Of a stretch of DNA of 64,000 nt, positions 45,521 to 52,678 are shown one piece after another. The stretch is from contig JAUIDP010000006.1 of the NCBI GenBank assembly GCA_030429005.1, forward strand, positions 1-64,000, in the 5' to 3' direction. Below the pieces are notes generated by a model. It had not been told where the DNA came from. It saw nothing but the letters and a program-made list of their open reading frames with translations, and searched no databases. The position numbers and the translations under genes are program-made. Within the stretch, counting starts at the first letter, position 1. Each line of letters begins with the position of its first letter. Origin of the DNA: Gammaproteobacteria bacterium (lineage in GTDB: Bacteria; Pseudomonadota; Gammaproteobacteria; Steroidobacterales; Woeseiaceae).

Positions 45521-47146
45521 ATGACTGCTGCACTCTCGTTCATCGGCTTCACGGTAACGGTTGCGGCAATTTCCTGGTGGCTGACCCGCAAGGATCGTAT
45601 GGACTCCTCGGAGGCCTACTTTCTTGCCGGCCGCAGCCTGACGGCCTGGGTCATCGCCGGGTCACTGATGTTGACGAACCTGTCGACCGAGCACCTGATC
45701 GGGCTCAACGCCGACGCGTTCAATCACACCATTGCCGTGATGGCATGGGAAACGACCGCTGCGCTCGCGATGGTACTGGCGGCGCTGTATTTCCTGCCGC
45801 GCTACCTGGCGATCGGTCTCACGACGATTCCGGAATTCCTGGCGCAGCGTTTTGACAACACCACACGCGTCATCGCGTCACTGTTGTTCCTGTTTTCCTA
45901 CGCGGTTGCGATTCTGCCGGTAGTCCTGCTGTTTGGTGCCGAGGGCCTTCAGAGCCTGTTCCAGGTATCGGATGCGTTCGGTGTGAGTCCGGCGCAGGCG
46001 AAGTGGATCATGGTCTGGGGCATCGGGCTCCTCGGCTCCATGTATGCGATATTCGGCGGCCTGAAAGCCGTCGCGATCTCCGACACGATCAACGGCATCG
46101 GTTTTCTGATTGCGGGCCTGCTGATTCCGTTGCTTGCACTCAGGCTGGTTGGTGACGGCGACATCCTCGCAGGCTTTAGCCAGGTGTATGCCGCCGAGCA
46201 CAGCAAGTTCGATATCACCGGCGACGAACCGGGATCGTTTTTGCCGTTTGGCGTGCTGTTTACCGGCCTGATCGTCAACCAGGTTTTTTTCTGGTGTACG
46301 AACCAGTCGATCATCCAGCGGGCGCTGGGTGCGAAGAATCTCAAAGAAGCCCAGAAAGGTGTCCTGATTGCAGCGACTTTCAAGCTGCTCGGACCAATCG
46401 CAGTCGTCCTGCCCGGCGTCATCGCCTATCACATGTTCAAGGACACCTTGTCCAGCGACCAGTATCTGCAGGCCTACCCGATGCTGGTACGAACCGTTTT
46501 GCCGACCGTGTTTACCGGGTTCTTCGCCGCCGTCATGGTTGGTGCGGTTCTCAGCACCTTCAACAGCGTCCTGAACAGCGCCGCAACCCTGTTCAGTGAA
46601 GGCATTTATCGCAGCACAGTCAATCCCGAGTCCTCCGGCCGCAACCAGGTACGCATCGGCCGGCTGTTCAGCGCCGTGCTGGCAGTGGCCGCGATGCTGG
46701 TTGCACCAACAATCGATACATCCGGCAGCCTGTACATCTACCTGCAGCAAATCAATGCCACGTTTTTCGGTCCGATGCTCGCCGTGATTCTGTGTGGGCT
46801 GATGACCCGGTTCGTCAATGCGCGTGCCGCGAAGGTGAGCCTGCTGGTCGGCCCATTGCTCTTCTACTTGCTAAATTTCGTCTACGGTAATGCGTACCAG
46901 GCATTGATGATGAAGCTCTTCAACCTGGGTGAGCCACTGCACTTCCTGCATACACTTGCGGTCGTGTTTCTACTGACGCTGCTGATGCTGTTTGTACTTA
47001 GCCAGGGCAAGCGAGAGCCGGTCCGCAAATCTGCGGTTCCAGTAGCTAACGCCAGCCTGAATCTCGAACCATGGCGGTATGCGCGAGTTGCTGGTGCGGT
47101 CATTTCCGTTGCGACGGTTGCCTGTTATGTGTTGCTGGCACAGTGA
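45521..47146 (+). CDS. solute:sodium symporter (SSS/SLC5 family), candidate inositol importer
   Basis: A 541-residue carrier with about fourteen hydrophobic helices. The N-terminal WWLTRKDRMDSSEAYFLAGRSLTAWVIAGSLMLTNLSTEH is the SGLT/SMIT-like opening. GLLGSMYAIFGGLKAVAISDTINGIGF and NQSIIQRALGAKNLKEAQKG are the conserved family loops. Bacterial relatives carry galactose, and animal relatives carry myo-inositol with sodium. The gene starts 3 bases after the phosphatase, so free inositol released in the periplasm is the suggested cargo. Other polyols or sugars cannot be excluded. Confidence 0.88.
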   Translation: MTAALSFIGFTVTVAAISWWLTRKDRMDSSEAYFLAGRSLTAWVIAGSLMLTNLSTEHLIGLNADAFNHTIAVMAWETTAALAMVLAALYFLPRYLAIGLTTIPEFLAQRFDNTTRVIASLLFLFSYAVAILPVVLLFGAEGLQSLFQVSDAFGVSPAQAKWIMVWGIGLLGSMYAIFGGLKAVAISDTINGIGFLIAGLLIPLLALRLVGDGDILAGFSQVYAAEHSKFDITGDEPGSFLPFGVLFTGLIVNQVFFWCTNQSIIQRALGAKNLKEAQKGVLIAATFKLLGPIAVVLPGVIAYHMFKDTLSSDQYLQAYPMLVRTVLPTVFTGFFAAVMVGAVLSTFNSVLNSAATLFSEGIYRSTVNPESSGRNQVRIGRLFSAVLAVAAMLVAPTIDTSGSLYIYLQQINATFFGPMLAVILCGLMTRFVNARAAKVSLLVGPLLFYLLNFVYGNAYQALMMKLFNLGEPLHFLHTLAVVFLLTLLMLFVLSQGKREPVRKSAVPVANASLNLEPWRYARVAGAVISVATVACYVLLAQ

Positions 47147-47149
47147 GCG

Positions 47150-47224
47150 ATGGCATTGTTACTTGCTCTTTTTGCGGCTTGCACGGCTGTGCCTGAAGCG
47201 GATGAGTTTCCGACAGAAGGGTGA
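47150..47224 (+). CDS. possible 24-residue lipoprotein after the symporter gene
   Basis: An ATG one codon after the symporter stop, in the same frame, opens 24 codons reading MALLLALFAACTAVPEADEF and then a stop. The hydrophobic start and LFAAC look like a minimal lipobox, as in entericidin-size lipoproteins. No separate ribosome site is clear; translation would rely on reinitiation. It could also be a chance ORF. Confidence 0.35.
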   Translation: MALLLALFAACTAVPEADEFPTEG

Positions 47225-47256
47225 CCGCCTCACGCAGCACCAGAAATTGGGCCAGG

Positions 47257-47346
47257 AATGACCGCTATGGCCTCGTTTGCAGTCATCCAGATGCTAGTAT
47301 TTGGTGTTTAGTGGGGGCGCGTTTTGACCCGAAGGAGCCGTTCGCC
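47257..47346. repeat. composite intergenic repeat, copy 1
   Basis: It begins with the hairpin-like AATGACCGCTATGGCC ... GCAGTCAT (47257-47285) and ends with TTGACCCGAAGGAGCC (47324 on). A diverged copy with the same order lies at 49737-49816; the last 23 bases match at 19 positions. Confidence 0.55.
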
Positions 47347-47390
47347 GCTTAGGTCTGCGACCGAGAGTCTTGAGCAAGGGTGTCATTCAG

Positions 47391-47588
47391 ATGAACCGAA
47401 CAATCCTTCGAATACTGGGTATTATAGTCGGACTAGCCTTTATTGGCTTTGGACTGATCGTAACATTGGGTGTCTTGGCGTACGTGCCTTCGCCTGTGTG
47501 GTTGTACGGAATGGTATTGGTTTTTCTAGGAGTGGCATTCTTTAGTTACGGCATCACCGGAAAGTCTAGGATTCTTCGAATCAAGTAG
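47391..47588 (+). CDS. small membrane protein of unknown function
   Basis: A 65-residue protein with two hydrophobic helices (about residues 5-27 and 34-53) and a basic C-terminus (KSRILRIK). The ATG at 47391 is preferred over an upstream TTG in the track. The family is not recognised. It lies in the AT-richer patch just after composite repeat copy 1. Confidence 0.55.
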   Translation: MNRTILRILGIIVGLAFIGFGLIVTLGVLAYVPSPVWLYGMVLVFLGVAFFSYGITGKSRILRIK

Positions 47589-47607
47589 TGTTACTAAATC
47601 ATGCAGT

Positions 47608-47629
47608 GACCGCTACTGGCCAATTCTGT
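47608..47629. repeat. short hairpin-type repeat (TGACCGC...TGGCC family)
   Basis: TGACCGCTACTGGCCAATTCTG, read in two parts as TGACCGCTAC and TGGCCAATTCTG, matches the other copies at 47258, 48950, 49278 and 49737 in this patch. Confidence 0.45.
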
Positions 47630-47648
47630 TGAAAAACTCCCGCTGATA

Positions 47649-48086
47649 TTACTCGGCCACCTCCTCCATGAAACCGATTGCAATTACACCCGTGACTTGG
47701 ACGCCTTCTCGGCTTACTCGAAACTCGCTGGAACTGCCTTGCGTAACAATGACTACTGTTTGGTCGTAGGCTGCATCGAATTCATCGCGCAGAGTGACTT
47801 CAAACGTATAGTCGTTGTCGCGTACATCAGTCAGTACGAAAATCAGCGGGTGTTCCTCTGAACCAGTCGTTACTGTTGGCGGCTGTCGGCTTGGCGTCTC
47901 GCACAAGGGTGATGACCCTCTACTTCCGCGGCTAACATCCCCGAGCGCTGCTGGCGAGTACTCGTAAAAGTAATCGACCTTGAATGTAACCAGGTAGCAT
48001 TCAAAGCAATCTGCTGCGAAACCTGGAGAGCCTGCAAAGCAAACCAGCAAGACGAGCGCACAACCAGTTCTATATTCTCGCGACAT
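47649..48086 (-). CDS. secreted orphan protein
   Basis: A 145-residue protein with a signal peptide ending SPGFAA and four cysteines (DCFECY near the mature N-terminus). The ATG at 48086 is preferred because GGAGAGG lies 6-7 bases upstream. The C-terminal half looks beta-rich (DYTFEVTLRDEF, TVVIVTQGSSSEF). No family is recognised. It is the only minus-strand gene in the accessory patch. Confidence 0.6.
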   Translation of the reverse strand: MSREYRTGCALVLLVCFAGSPGFAADCFECYLVTFKVDYFYEYSPAALGDVSRGSRGSSPLCETPSRQPPTVTTGSEEHPLIFVLTDVRDNDYTFEVTLRDEFDAAYDQTVVIVTQGSSSEFRVSREGVQVTGVIAIGFMEEVAE

Positions 48087-48406
48087 GCTTTGCCTCTCCA
48101 ATGCCCCCTGAGCTCGAAAGGCGGCTGTATTCTGTCTCGAGTCAGCGAAGCCAAACGAGAAAATCTACGTTCTCCCAGCCGAATTGGTCGCTTATCGCAA
48201 CTTCAATCAGCGCCCGATATTATCAGACTCTCGATCACAAGACGTAAATCAGCGCCTGTTTTTCAGCACTACTGGCCGACTGCCACAATGGACCAGGACG
48301 AATCCAAAAGTCCGGTATCACTCCGGAAGCCGGCGACTAAGCGTTTCGCGATATAATCGCAGCCACTGACCCAGAGCAGACTTTCGAAAAAACAGACGAT
48401 ATACCC
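48087..48406. other. 320-base gap upstream of two divergent orphan genes
   Basis: No convincing gene was found. It holds the ribosome site of the minus-strand secreted protein at its left end and a TATAAT box at 48352-48357 (within a small palindrome GCGAT-ATA-ATCGC) at its right end, pointing at the NTR-like gene. The two ORFs in the track here lack starts and look like noise. Confidence 0.5.
48352..48357 (+). promoter_or_regulatory. -10 box for the NTR-like gene
   Basis: TATAATCGC about 50 bases before the ATG. The same TA(T/G)AATCG(N)CGC-like box occurs at 50407, 50851 and 52629 ahead of other genes in this section. Confidence 0.45.
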
Positions 48407-48934
48407 ATGCGCTATGTACTTTCGGCAGCGGTCCTCATATTCCCGACGATAGGATACGCATGTTCGTGCGCTTGGCAGGATGTCTCGGAAAGGGTTGTTC
48501 TTGATGAACTATGCGCCGCCGATGCCGTATTCGTAGGCGAAGTCGAAAGCCAACTTACGGTCCGCGATTACATCTTCGAATACAAAATTTGGCCTAGAGA
48601 GTCATTCAAAGGACACTTAGATGGCCCTACCTTTTTGGTGTCCGAAACTGGTGGCATGTGCGGTTATCCTTTCAAAGCACAGGGTCGTTATTTGATCTTT
48701 GCCTATCACTACAAAGATACAAGCTACTTGTCAGCCTCGATTTGTGGTTTGACTAGGACGATGAAACGCGACGACGATGTTTACAAAATCCTATCTGCAA
48801 GTAAGGGCGTTGTGGAAAACGTGTGCGGAGAAGAAGCGTTGGAGGCTCGTCGTTTGGAGCGGCTGCGCGAAAATGGTCAGAAACGCGAAGATCTCGAAAG
48901 AGATACTCGTGATCTACTTGAGAAGAATCGGTAG
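48407..48934 (+). CDS. secreted protein with TIMP/netrin (NTR)-like fold
   Basis: A 175-residue protein. The signal peptide ends IGYA, and the mature chain begins with CSCA, as in bacterial NTR/TIMP-like proteins, followed by DAVFVGEVES, GGMCGYPFKAQGRYLIFAY and a later SICGLTR. The cysteine placement suggests two disulfides to the N-terminal CSC. The last 35 residues are strongly charged (RRLERLRENGQKREDLER) and probably helical. Function of bacterial members is unclear. The fold call rests on the N-terminal pattern. Confidence 0.65.
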   Translation: MRYVLSAAVLIFPTIGYACSCAWQDVSERVVLDELCAADAVFVGEVESQLTVRDYIFEYKIWPRESFKGHLDGPTFLVSETGGMCGYPFKAQGRYLIFAYHYKDTSYLSASICGLTRTMKRDDDVYKILSASKGVVENVCGEEALEARRLERLRENGQKREDLERDTRDLLEKNR

Positions 48935-48949
48935 TAACCAAGCACTCCT

Positions 48950-48982
48950 TGACGGCCGCAATTGGCCGAGAGCAGCCGGTAG
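48950..48982. repeat. short hairpin-type repeat
   Basis: TGACGGCCGCAATTGG followed by CCGAGAGCAGCCGG. The GGCCGC and GCAGCC arms form an imperfect stem. It belongs to the repeat family of this patch and follows the NTR-like gene directly. Confidence 0.5.
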
Positions 48983-49009
48983 CTTTAACTGATGTAGAAT
49001 GAAGGCTGG

Positions 49010-49288
49010 TTGCCCAATGCGGAAGTTCGGATCGGAGTAGTCCAAATCGAAAATATTGGCACTTCTTTAGCGCGAACCGTGTTTAATAAGCTGTCTTTTC
49101 GACTGGCTTGTATGTACGTCGCATCGTTTCTGATTGCTTGGATCTCCGCTCATCAGTCTTCGGGAGAAGGGTCGATCGGGTGGTTCTTGAATCGAGTATT
49201 TGCAACAGCGGGCTTGTTTTTTCTCGGCGTTCAGCTCGCCATCTGGTTCTTATCAATAAAGAAGGTAGTTGCACGCAGCGGCGGCTAG
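49010..49288 (+). CDS. putative small membrane protein
   Basis: An open frame of 92 codons from a TTG with two predicted hydrophobic helices (CMYVASFLIAWISAH and the stretch FATAGLFFLGVQLAIWFLSI). No good ribosome site precedes the TTG; an internal ATG (VASFL region) would leave a shorter protein. The end overlaps the next repeat copy. Codon use is weaker than in neighbours, so this could be spurious. Confidence 0.4.
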   Translation: MPNAEVRIGVVQIENIGTSLARTVFNKLSFRLACMYVASFLIAWISAHQSSGEGSIGWFLNRVFATAGLFFLGVQLAIWFLSIKKVVARSGG

Positions 49289-49307
49289 TGGCCGAAAGCG
49301 GAATGTG
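49278..49307. repeat. short hairpin-type repeat
   Basis: GCGGCGGCTAGTGG followed by CCGAAAGCGGAATGTG, another copy of the patch repeat, here covering the end of a small ORF and lying just before the next lipoprotein gene. Confidence 0.45.
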
Positions 49308-49315
49308 ATCGAGCT

Positions 49316-49732
49316 GTGATTGTGCGCGCACTACTAATCTTTCTAACTTTTGCTGTAGTGGCGTGCTCAACTACGCCTGTAGGCCGCGAGCAACGTGCCG
49401 TGACATACGCGCAGTTTTTTGACTTGAATTGTGCCGCTACTATTCAAGAAGTCTGCGTTGAGCGAGGCGTTGAGAGCTACATTGATGCCGTTCCGAGGCT
49501 GCTAGTAGAAAGCAAGCAAAGGAACGAAATTACGTTGCCAGCGTCAGGCGTGAGGCTCAGTGATCGACGCAATAAAACGACTGACAAACTGGTTCTCGAA
49601 GTCGTAGCAGGTGAGTACCAAATGATTGGGAGGGATTCTTGTTGCGCGACAGAAGAGATAAGTTTCTTCTTGATAGATGATCAGGAGTTAGTCTATTTGG
49701 ACTTCGGTGTATTGCTCTATGATCCTGGCTAA
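49316..49732 (+). CDS. small lipoprotein of unknown function
   Basis: A 138-residue protein starting at GTG. The signal peptide ends in lipobox FAVVAC (Cys about 17). The mature part is soluble with cysteines in LNCAATIQEVCVE and DSCCATEE. No family is recognised. It is followed immediately by composite repeat copy 2. Confidence 0.6.
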   Translation: MIVRALLIFLTFAVVACSTTPVGREQRAVTYAQFFDLNCAATIQEVCVERGVESYIDAVPRLLVESKQRNEITLPASGVRLSDRRNKTTDKLVLEVVAGEYQMIGRDSCCATEEISFFLIDDQELVYLDFGVLLYDPG

Positions 49733-49736
49733 CTTT

Positions 49737-49816
49737 AGGCCTGCTTATGGCCGCACTGAGTCGTTCGCAGGAAATGAGGTATGATTTCCGTTATTGACTC
49801 GAAGGAACCACTCGCC
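49737..49816. repeat. composite intergenic repeat, copy 2
   Basis: AGGCCTGCTTATGGCC opens the element and TTGACTCGAAGGAACC (49794 on) closes it, in the same order as copy 1 at 47257-47346. The middle portions are also alike (AATGAGGTATGATTTCC against GATGCTAGTATTTGG). Confidence 0.55.
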
Positions 49817-49879
49817 AAACTCGAAATTTCGTAGCATTCGTTACTCGCTCCTTATAACCGATTTCTACAAGGAGAGCCG

Positions 49880-50368
49880 TTGAAATCACTAATCGTTCTC
49901 CTATTGCTAGCCGTGTCTTGGCCTGTCGTAGCACAAGATAAAGAGCAGGTAGACGCCGTCGATCTCGCGATTCAGGTGTTGAACGAAGGAGTTACTTCCC
50001 TCGACCCGAGCGACATGTTGGCGTGGATCGATCTGCCCCGGTCAGTGAAGAAGGGGAATTCGATCACTCTCACTATTACAGTCGAAAATGCTCGAGATAC
50101 CGGCGACTTCAAACTGGAATCAGTCGACATAGACGGAAGCTTCCTCCGAGGATTTAGAATCGAATCTGTCACTCCGGTTCCAGTGGAATCCGATGCTTCG
50201 TTCAACTCTTTGACGTTGGAGTATCCAAAGATAATCGCCGCCGGTGAGACATTGGAGTTTGTTATAGAAATGATCGCAGTCGAGCCCGGCGTATACATTG
50301 GCGAAGCGAGTATATGGGACGAAGAAGAATTCCTTTCCCGATACGTTCAATGCAAGGTTACCGAGTGA
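49880..50368 (+). CDS. secreted orphan protein with Ig-like beta pattern
   Basis: A 162-residue protein starting at TTG, preceded by AAGGAGAG at about 7 bases. The signal peptide ends PVVAQ. The mature part alternates short beta segments (NSITLTITVENARDTGDFKLESVDID, GETLEFVIEMIAVEPGVYIGEASI), which resembles an immunoglobulin-like sandwich. No family name can be given. A TGACCG...GTCA repeat remnant follows it. Confidence 0.6.
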   Translation: MKSLIVLLLLAVSWPVVAQDKEQVDAVDLAIQVLNEGVTSLDPSDMLAWIDLPRSVKKGNSITLTITVENARDTGDFKLESVDIDGSFLRGFRIESVTPVPVESDASFNSLTLEYPKIIAAGETLEFVIEMIAVEPGVYIGEASIWDEEEFLSRYVQCKVTE

Positions 50369-50406
50369 CCGTTCCTAGCTGCGAAGCGACTGTCATCAGG
50401 AGTTGC

Positions 50407-50412
50407 TAGAAT
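50407..50412 (+). promoter_or_regulatory. extended -10 box (TGCTAGAAT)
   Basis: TTGCTAGAATCGTCGC just upstream of the next small lipoprotein gene. An almost identical TTGCTAGAATCGGCGC occurs at 50847, ahead of the DUF3500 gene. Confidence 0.4.
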
Positions 50413-50441
50413 CGTCGCTTGATTACCCAAACCAGCCTCTC

Positions 50442-50768
50442 ATGCGACCTGTCGGACTTCTAGTTCCAATCTCCTTTTCTGGGTGCGCAACTACACCCAA
50501 CGAGTGTGTCGGCTTACCCGATCAATGGACTCAGATTAATGTTTCCGAATTACCTGCTGCTGTAGATTCGAAGGAAATGCTTTTTGGGCAATGGACGTCG
50601 AGACGAGACGAGAGAATGATTCAATGGTTTAGGGATTCGGATGAGTCACAATTCGCCTGTATTCCCGGTCGGAATGATGATGGCTGTGGGCAGGAGACGT
50701 ACAGAATCATGCAAGTAGACGGCGAGTGGCAAGCCGTCCGGTTCGACGGAATCATCCGTACTGGATGA
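50442..50768 (+). CDS. putative small lipoprotein
   Basis: A 108-residue protein if started at the ATG at 50442. The short hydrophobic stretch ends ISFSGCATT, a plausible but loose lipobox. The remainder is soluble with paired cysteines (FACIPGRNDDGCG). No family is recognised. The upstream TTG start in the track overlaps the -10 box, so the ATG is preferred. Confidence 0.5.
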   Translation: MRPVGLLVPISFSGCATTPNECVGLPDQWTQINVSELPAAVDSKEMLFGQWTSRRDERMIQWFRDSDESQFACIPGRNDDGCGQETYRIMQVDGEWQAVRFDGIIRTG

Positions 50769-50850
50769 GCGACACGGTCGACGTCTGACGGAGTAACGGA
50801 TAAGGAAATCAGCGAAGAATTTGGCATGAGCCGCCGCCGGAAAGAATTGC

Positions 50851-50856
50851 TAGAAT
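50851..50856 (+). promoter_or_regulatory. extended -10 box for the DUF3500 gene
   Basis: TTGCTAGAATCGGCGC about 75 bases before the chosen ATG, matching the box at 50403-50418. Confidence 0.45.
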
Positions 50857-50929
50857 CGGCGCCTCCTGTCCGAATCAGACATTCACGCCTGCAATGCGTT
50901 GCAGCGATCAGTGTCCAACCTGGTGCGAA

Positions 50930-52081
50930 ATGAGTCGAATCACAATCTTTGCGCAGTACAACTATTCCGTTCTCGCAGCGCTGTTTTGTCTTGCGCTCGC
51001 CTTCAATTCCCATGCGCACCCGGCGAGCAATGCGGAGCATATGTCACAAGCCGCGCAGTCGTTGATTGCCACGCTCGATGCAGAGCAACGGGAGTCAGCA
51101 CTGGCATCCCTGGATTCGGACGATCGTGGGACATGGTCCAACCTGCCGATTCTCATGATGCATACACCAGGATTGTTGGTCGAAGACATGAACGATGAAC
51201 AGCGCAAAGCACTTCACGCGCTGCTGAGAGCCTCCATGTCAAGCCAGGGATACGGCAAAGCGGCCAGCATCATGTGGCTCGATGACGTGTTGCGAGACAT
51301 CGAGCACCGTTCGCTTGACGTAGACCCTGAAGCAGCCGAAAACCCGTTTCGGCAAGCAATGGCTGATACCCGCAGTTCGGGAAATTATGCGTTGGCATTT
51401 TACGGTGAACCCGGGGACGACAATTGGGGATGGAAGCTCACCGGACATCATTTGGCAGCAAACTTCACCGTTTCAGAAGGCCGGGTCAGCTTCACCCCGA
51501 CCTTTTTAGGCAGCAATCCGATGGCTGTCGAGAGCGGACCGTATGCGGGCCGCATGGTGTTGCCCCATGAAGGTCAACGCGGCATTGACCTGATGCAATC
51601 TCTGAGCGCAGACCAGGAAAAAACTGCGTTGCTGGATCCCGAAGTTCCGGCGGACATTTTCGAGGGTCCGGGCCGCAGAGCGAGCCTGAGCAAGTTTGAA
51701 GGGCTGCGAGCAGGAGACCTTTCCGATGACCAGATGCGACTGTTGCGTATCCTCGTTCTCGAGTACACAGGCAATGTCGACCACGAAGCCGCGGCTGCGC
51801 AGCTCGAAATAATCGAGAAAGCTGGATGGGACGAGTTATGGTTTTCCTGGCGCGGCCCGGTCGATGCCACCAAGGCATTTTACTACCGGGTCCACGGTCC
51901 GCGATTGCTGATTGAATACACGCGGCAGAACGAAAACCACGATCACAGCATCATGCGCGACCCGGAAAACGACTATGGCGAGGACTGGCTCGAGCACCAC
52001 TACAAGGAACATCATCCGACCCTCCAGCAAGCGATTCAGGACGGTCGGCGCCGTGCCGAAGAAGAGTTCGGCCAGAAGTGA
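50930..52081 (+). CDS. DUF3500 domain secreted protein
   Basis: A 383-residue exported protein. The ATG at 50930 yields a signal peptide ending SHAHP; the ORF-track start adds 12 residues. The family features are clear: WSNLPILMMHTPGLLVEDM, YALAFYGEPGDDNWGWKLTGHHLAANFTV near residue 155, FLGSNPMAV, and the C-terminal IEYTRQNENHDHSIMRDPENDYGEDWL. DUF3500 has no established activity. The histidine/aspartate-rich motifs suggest metal binding. Confidence 0.88.
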   Translation: MSRITIFAQYNYSVLAALFCLALAFNSHAHPASNAEHMSQAAQSLIATLDAEQRESALASLDSDDRGTWSNLPILMMHTPGLLVEDMNDEQRKALHALLRASMSSQGYGKAASIMWLDDVLRDIEHRSLDVDPEAAENPFRQAMADTRSSGNYALAFYGEPGDDNWGWKLTGHHLAANFTVSEGRVSFTPTFLGSNPMAVESGPYAGRMVLPHEGQRGIDLMQSLSADQEKTALLDPEVPADIFEGPGRRASLSKFEGLRAGDLSDDQMRLLRILVLEYTGNVDHEAAAAQLEIIEKAGWDELWFSWRGPVDATKAFYYRVHGPRLLIEYTRQNENHDHSIMRDPENDYGEDWLEHHYKEHHPTLQQAIQDGRRRAEEEFGQK

Positions 52082-52127
52082 AAACAGCTCTGCGAAGCAA
52101 ATTTTCACACTTTGCCGCGAGACGACA

Positions 52128-52532
52128 ATGACGCATTCCGGATCATGCCTGTGCGGAAACGTACAGTTTGAAGTCGATGGAACGTTCGACGGCTTTTTTC
52201 TATGCCATTGCAAGTACTGCCAGAAGGACACCGGCTCCGCCCACGCCGCCAACCTGTTCTCCGCCGATGGCGAATTGAGATGGCTTTCGGGCGCGAACAG
52301 CGTCACGAATTTCAGGCTGCCGACAACCCGGCACGTGCGCAGCTTTTGCTCTCTCTGCGGGTCGGCGCTGCCGAGTGCCCCGATACAGGGCGAGCCACTG
52401 CTGGTCCCGGCAGGCAGTCTCGACAGCGAAGTGCCGACCATGCCGCAATGCCATTTATTCTTGGCCAGCAAAGCGAACTGGGATAATCAACTGGAGAAAG
52501 TCCCCGGGTTCGATAGTTTCCCAGACCCTTAG
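52128..52532 (+). CDS. GFA family zinc-binding protein
   Basis: A 134-residue protein of the Gfa/CENP-V type. The zinc cysteines are in SCLCGNVQFE, CHCKYCQKDTGSAHA and SFCSLCGSALP. Named after a glutathione-dependent formaldehyde-activating enzyme, most members have unknown substrates. The ORF-track frame begins in the DUF3500 gene; the ATG at 52128 is the natural start, 46 bases after that stop. Confidence 0.9.
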   Translation: MTHSGSCLCGNVQFEVDGTFDGFFLCHCKYCQKDTGSAHAANLFSADGELRWLSGANSVTNFRLPTTRHVRSFCSLCGSALPSAPIQGEPLLVPAGSLDSEVPTMPQCHLFLASKANWDNQLEKVPGFDSFPDP

Positions 52533-52628
52533 GAAGGGACCCTGGCTATCGGCTTTTGCCGGACACAGACAGACCAGGCCAACGAGGCTCCGGTCGTGGT
52601 CGCACACAGAAATCCAACACCTCTGGGC

Positions 52629-52634
52629 TATAAT
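52629..52634 (+). promoter_or_regulatory. -10 box for the TPR lipoprotein gene
   Basis: GGGCTATAATCGCTTC, 45 bases before the ATG, with no clear -35 hexamer. Confidence 0.5.
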
Positions 52635-52678
52635 CGCTTCTCCCGGCCTGTTTCAGTCGTACAACTCACAAGGTAGCC

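Noticed and set aside
48090-48369. Two plus-strand ORFs (88 and 61 codons)
   Set aside because: They overlap each other and the ribosome site of the minus-strand gene, lack starts with ribosome sites, and have no hydrophobic or conserved features.
47225-50900. Chromosomal integron cassette array
   Set aside because: Small orphan genes with repeats suggested it, but no integrase is present, one gene is inverted, and the repeats lack the paired RYYYAAC/GTTRRRY attC core sites.
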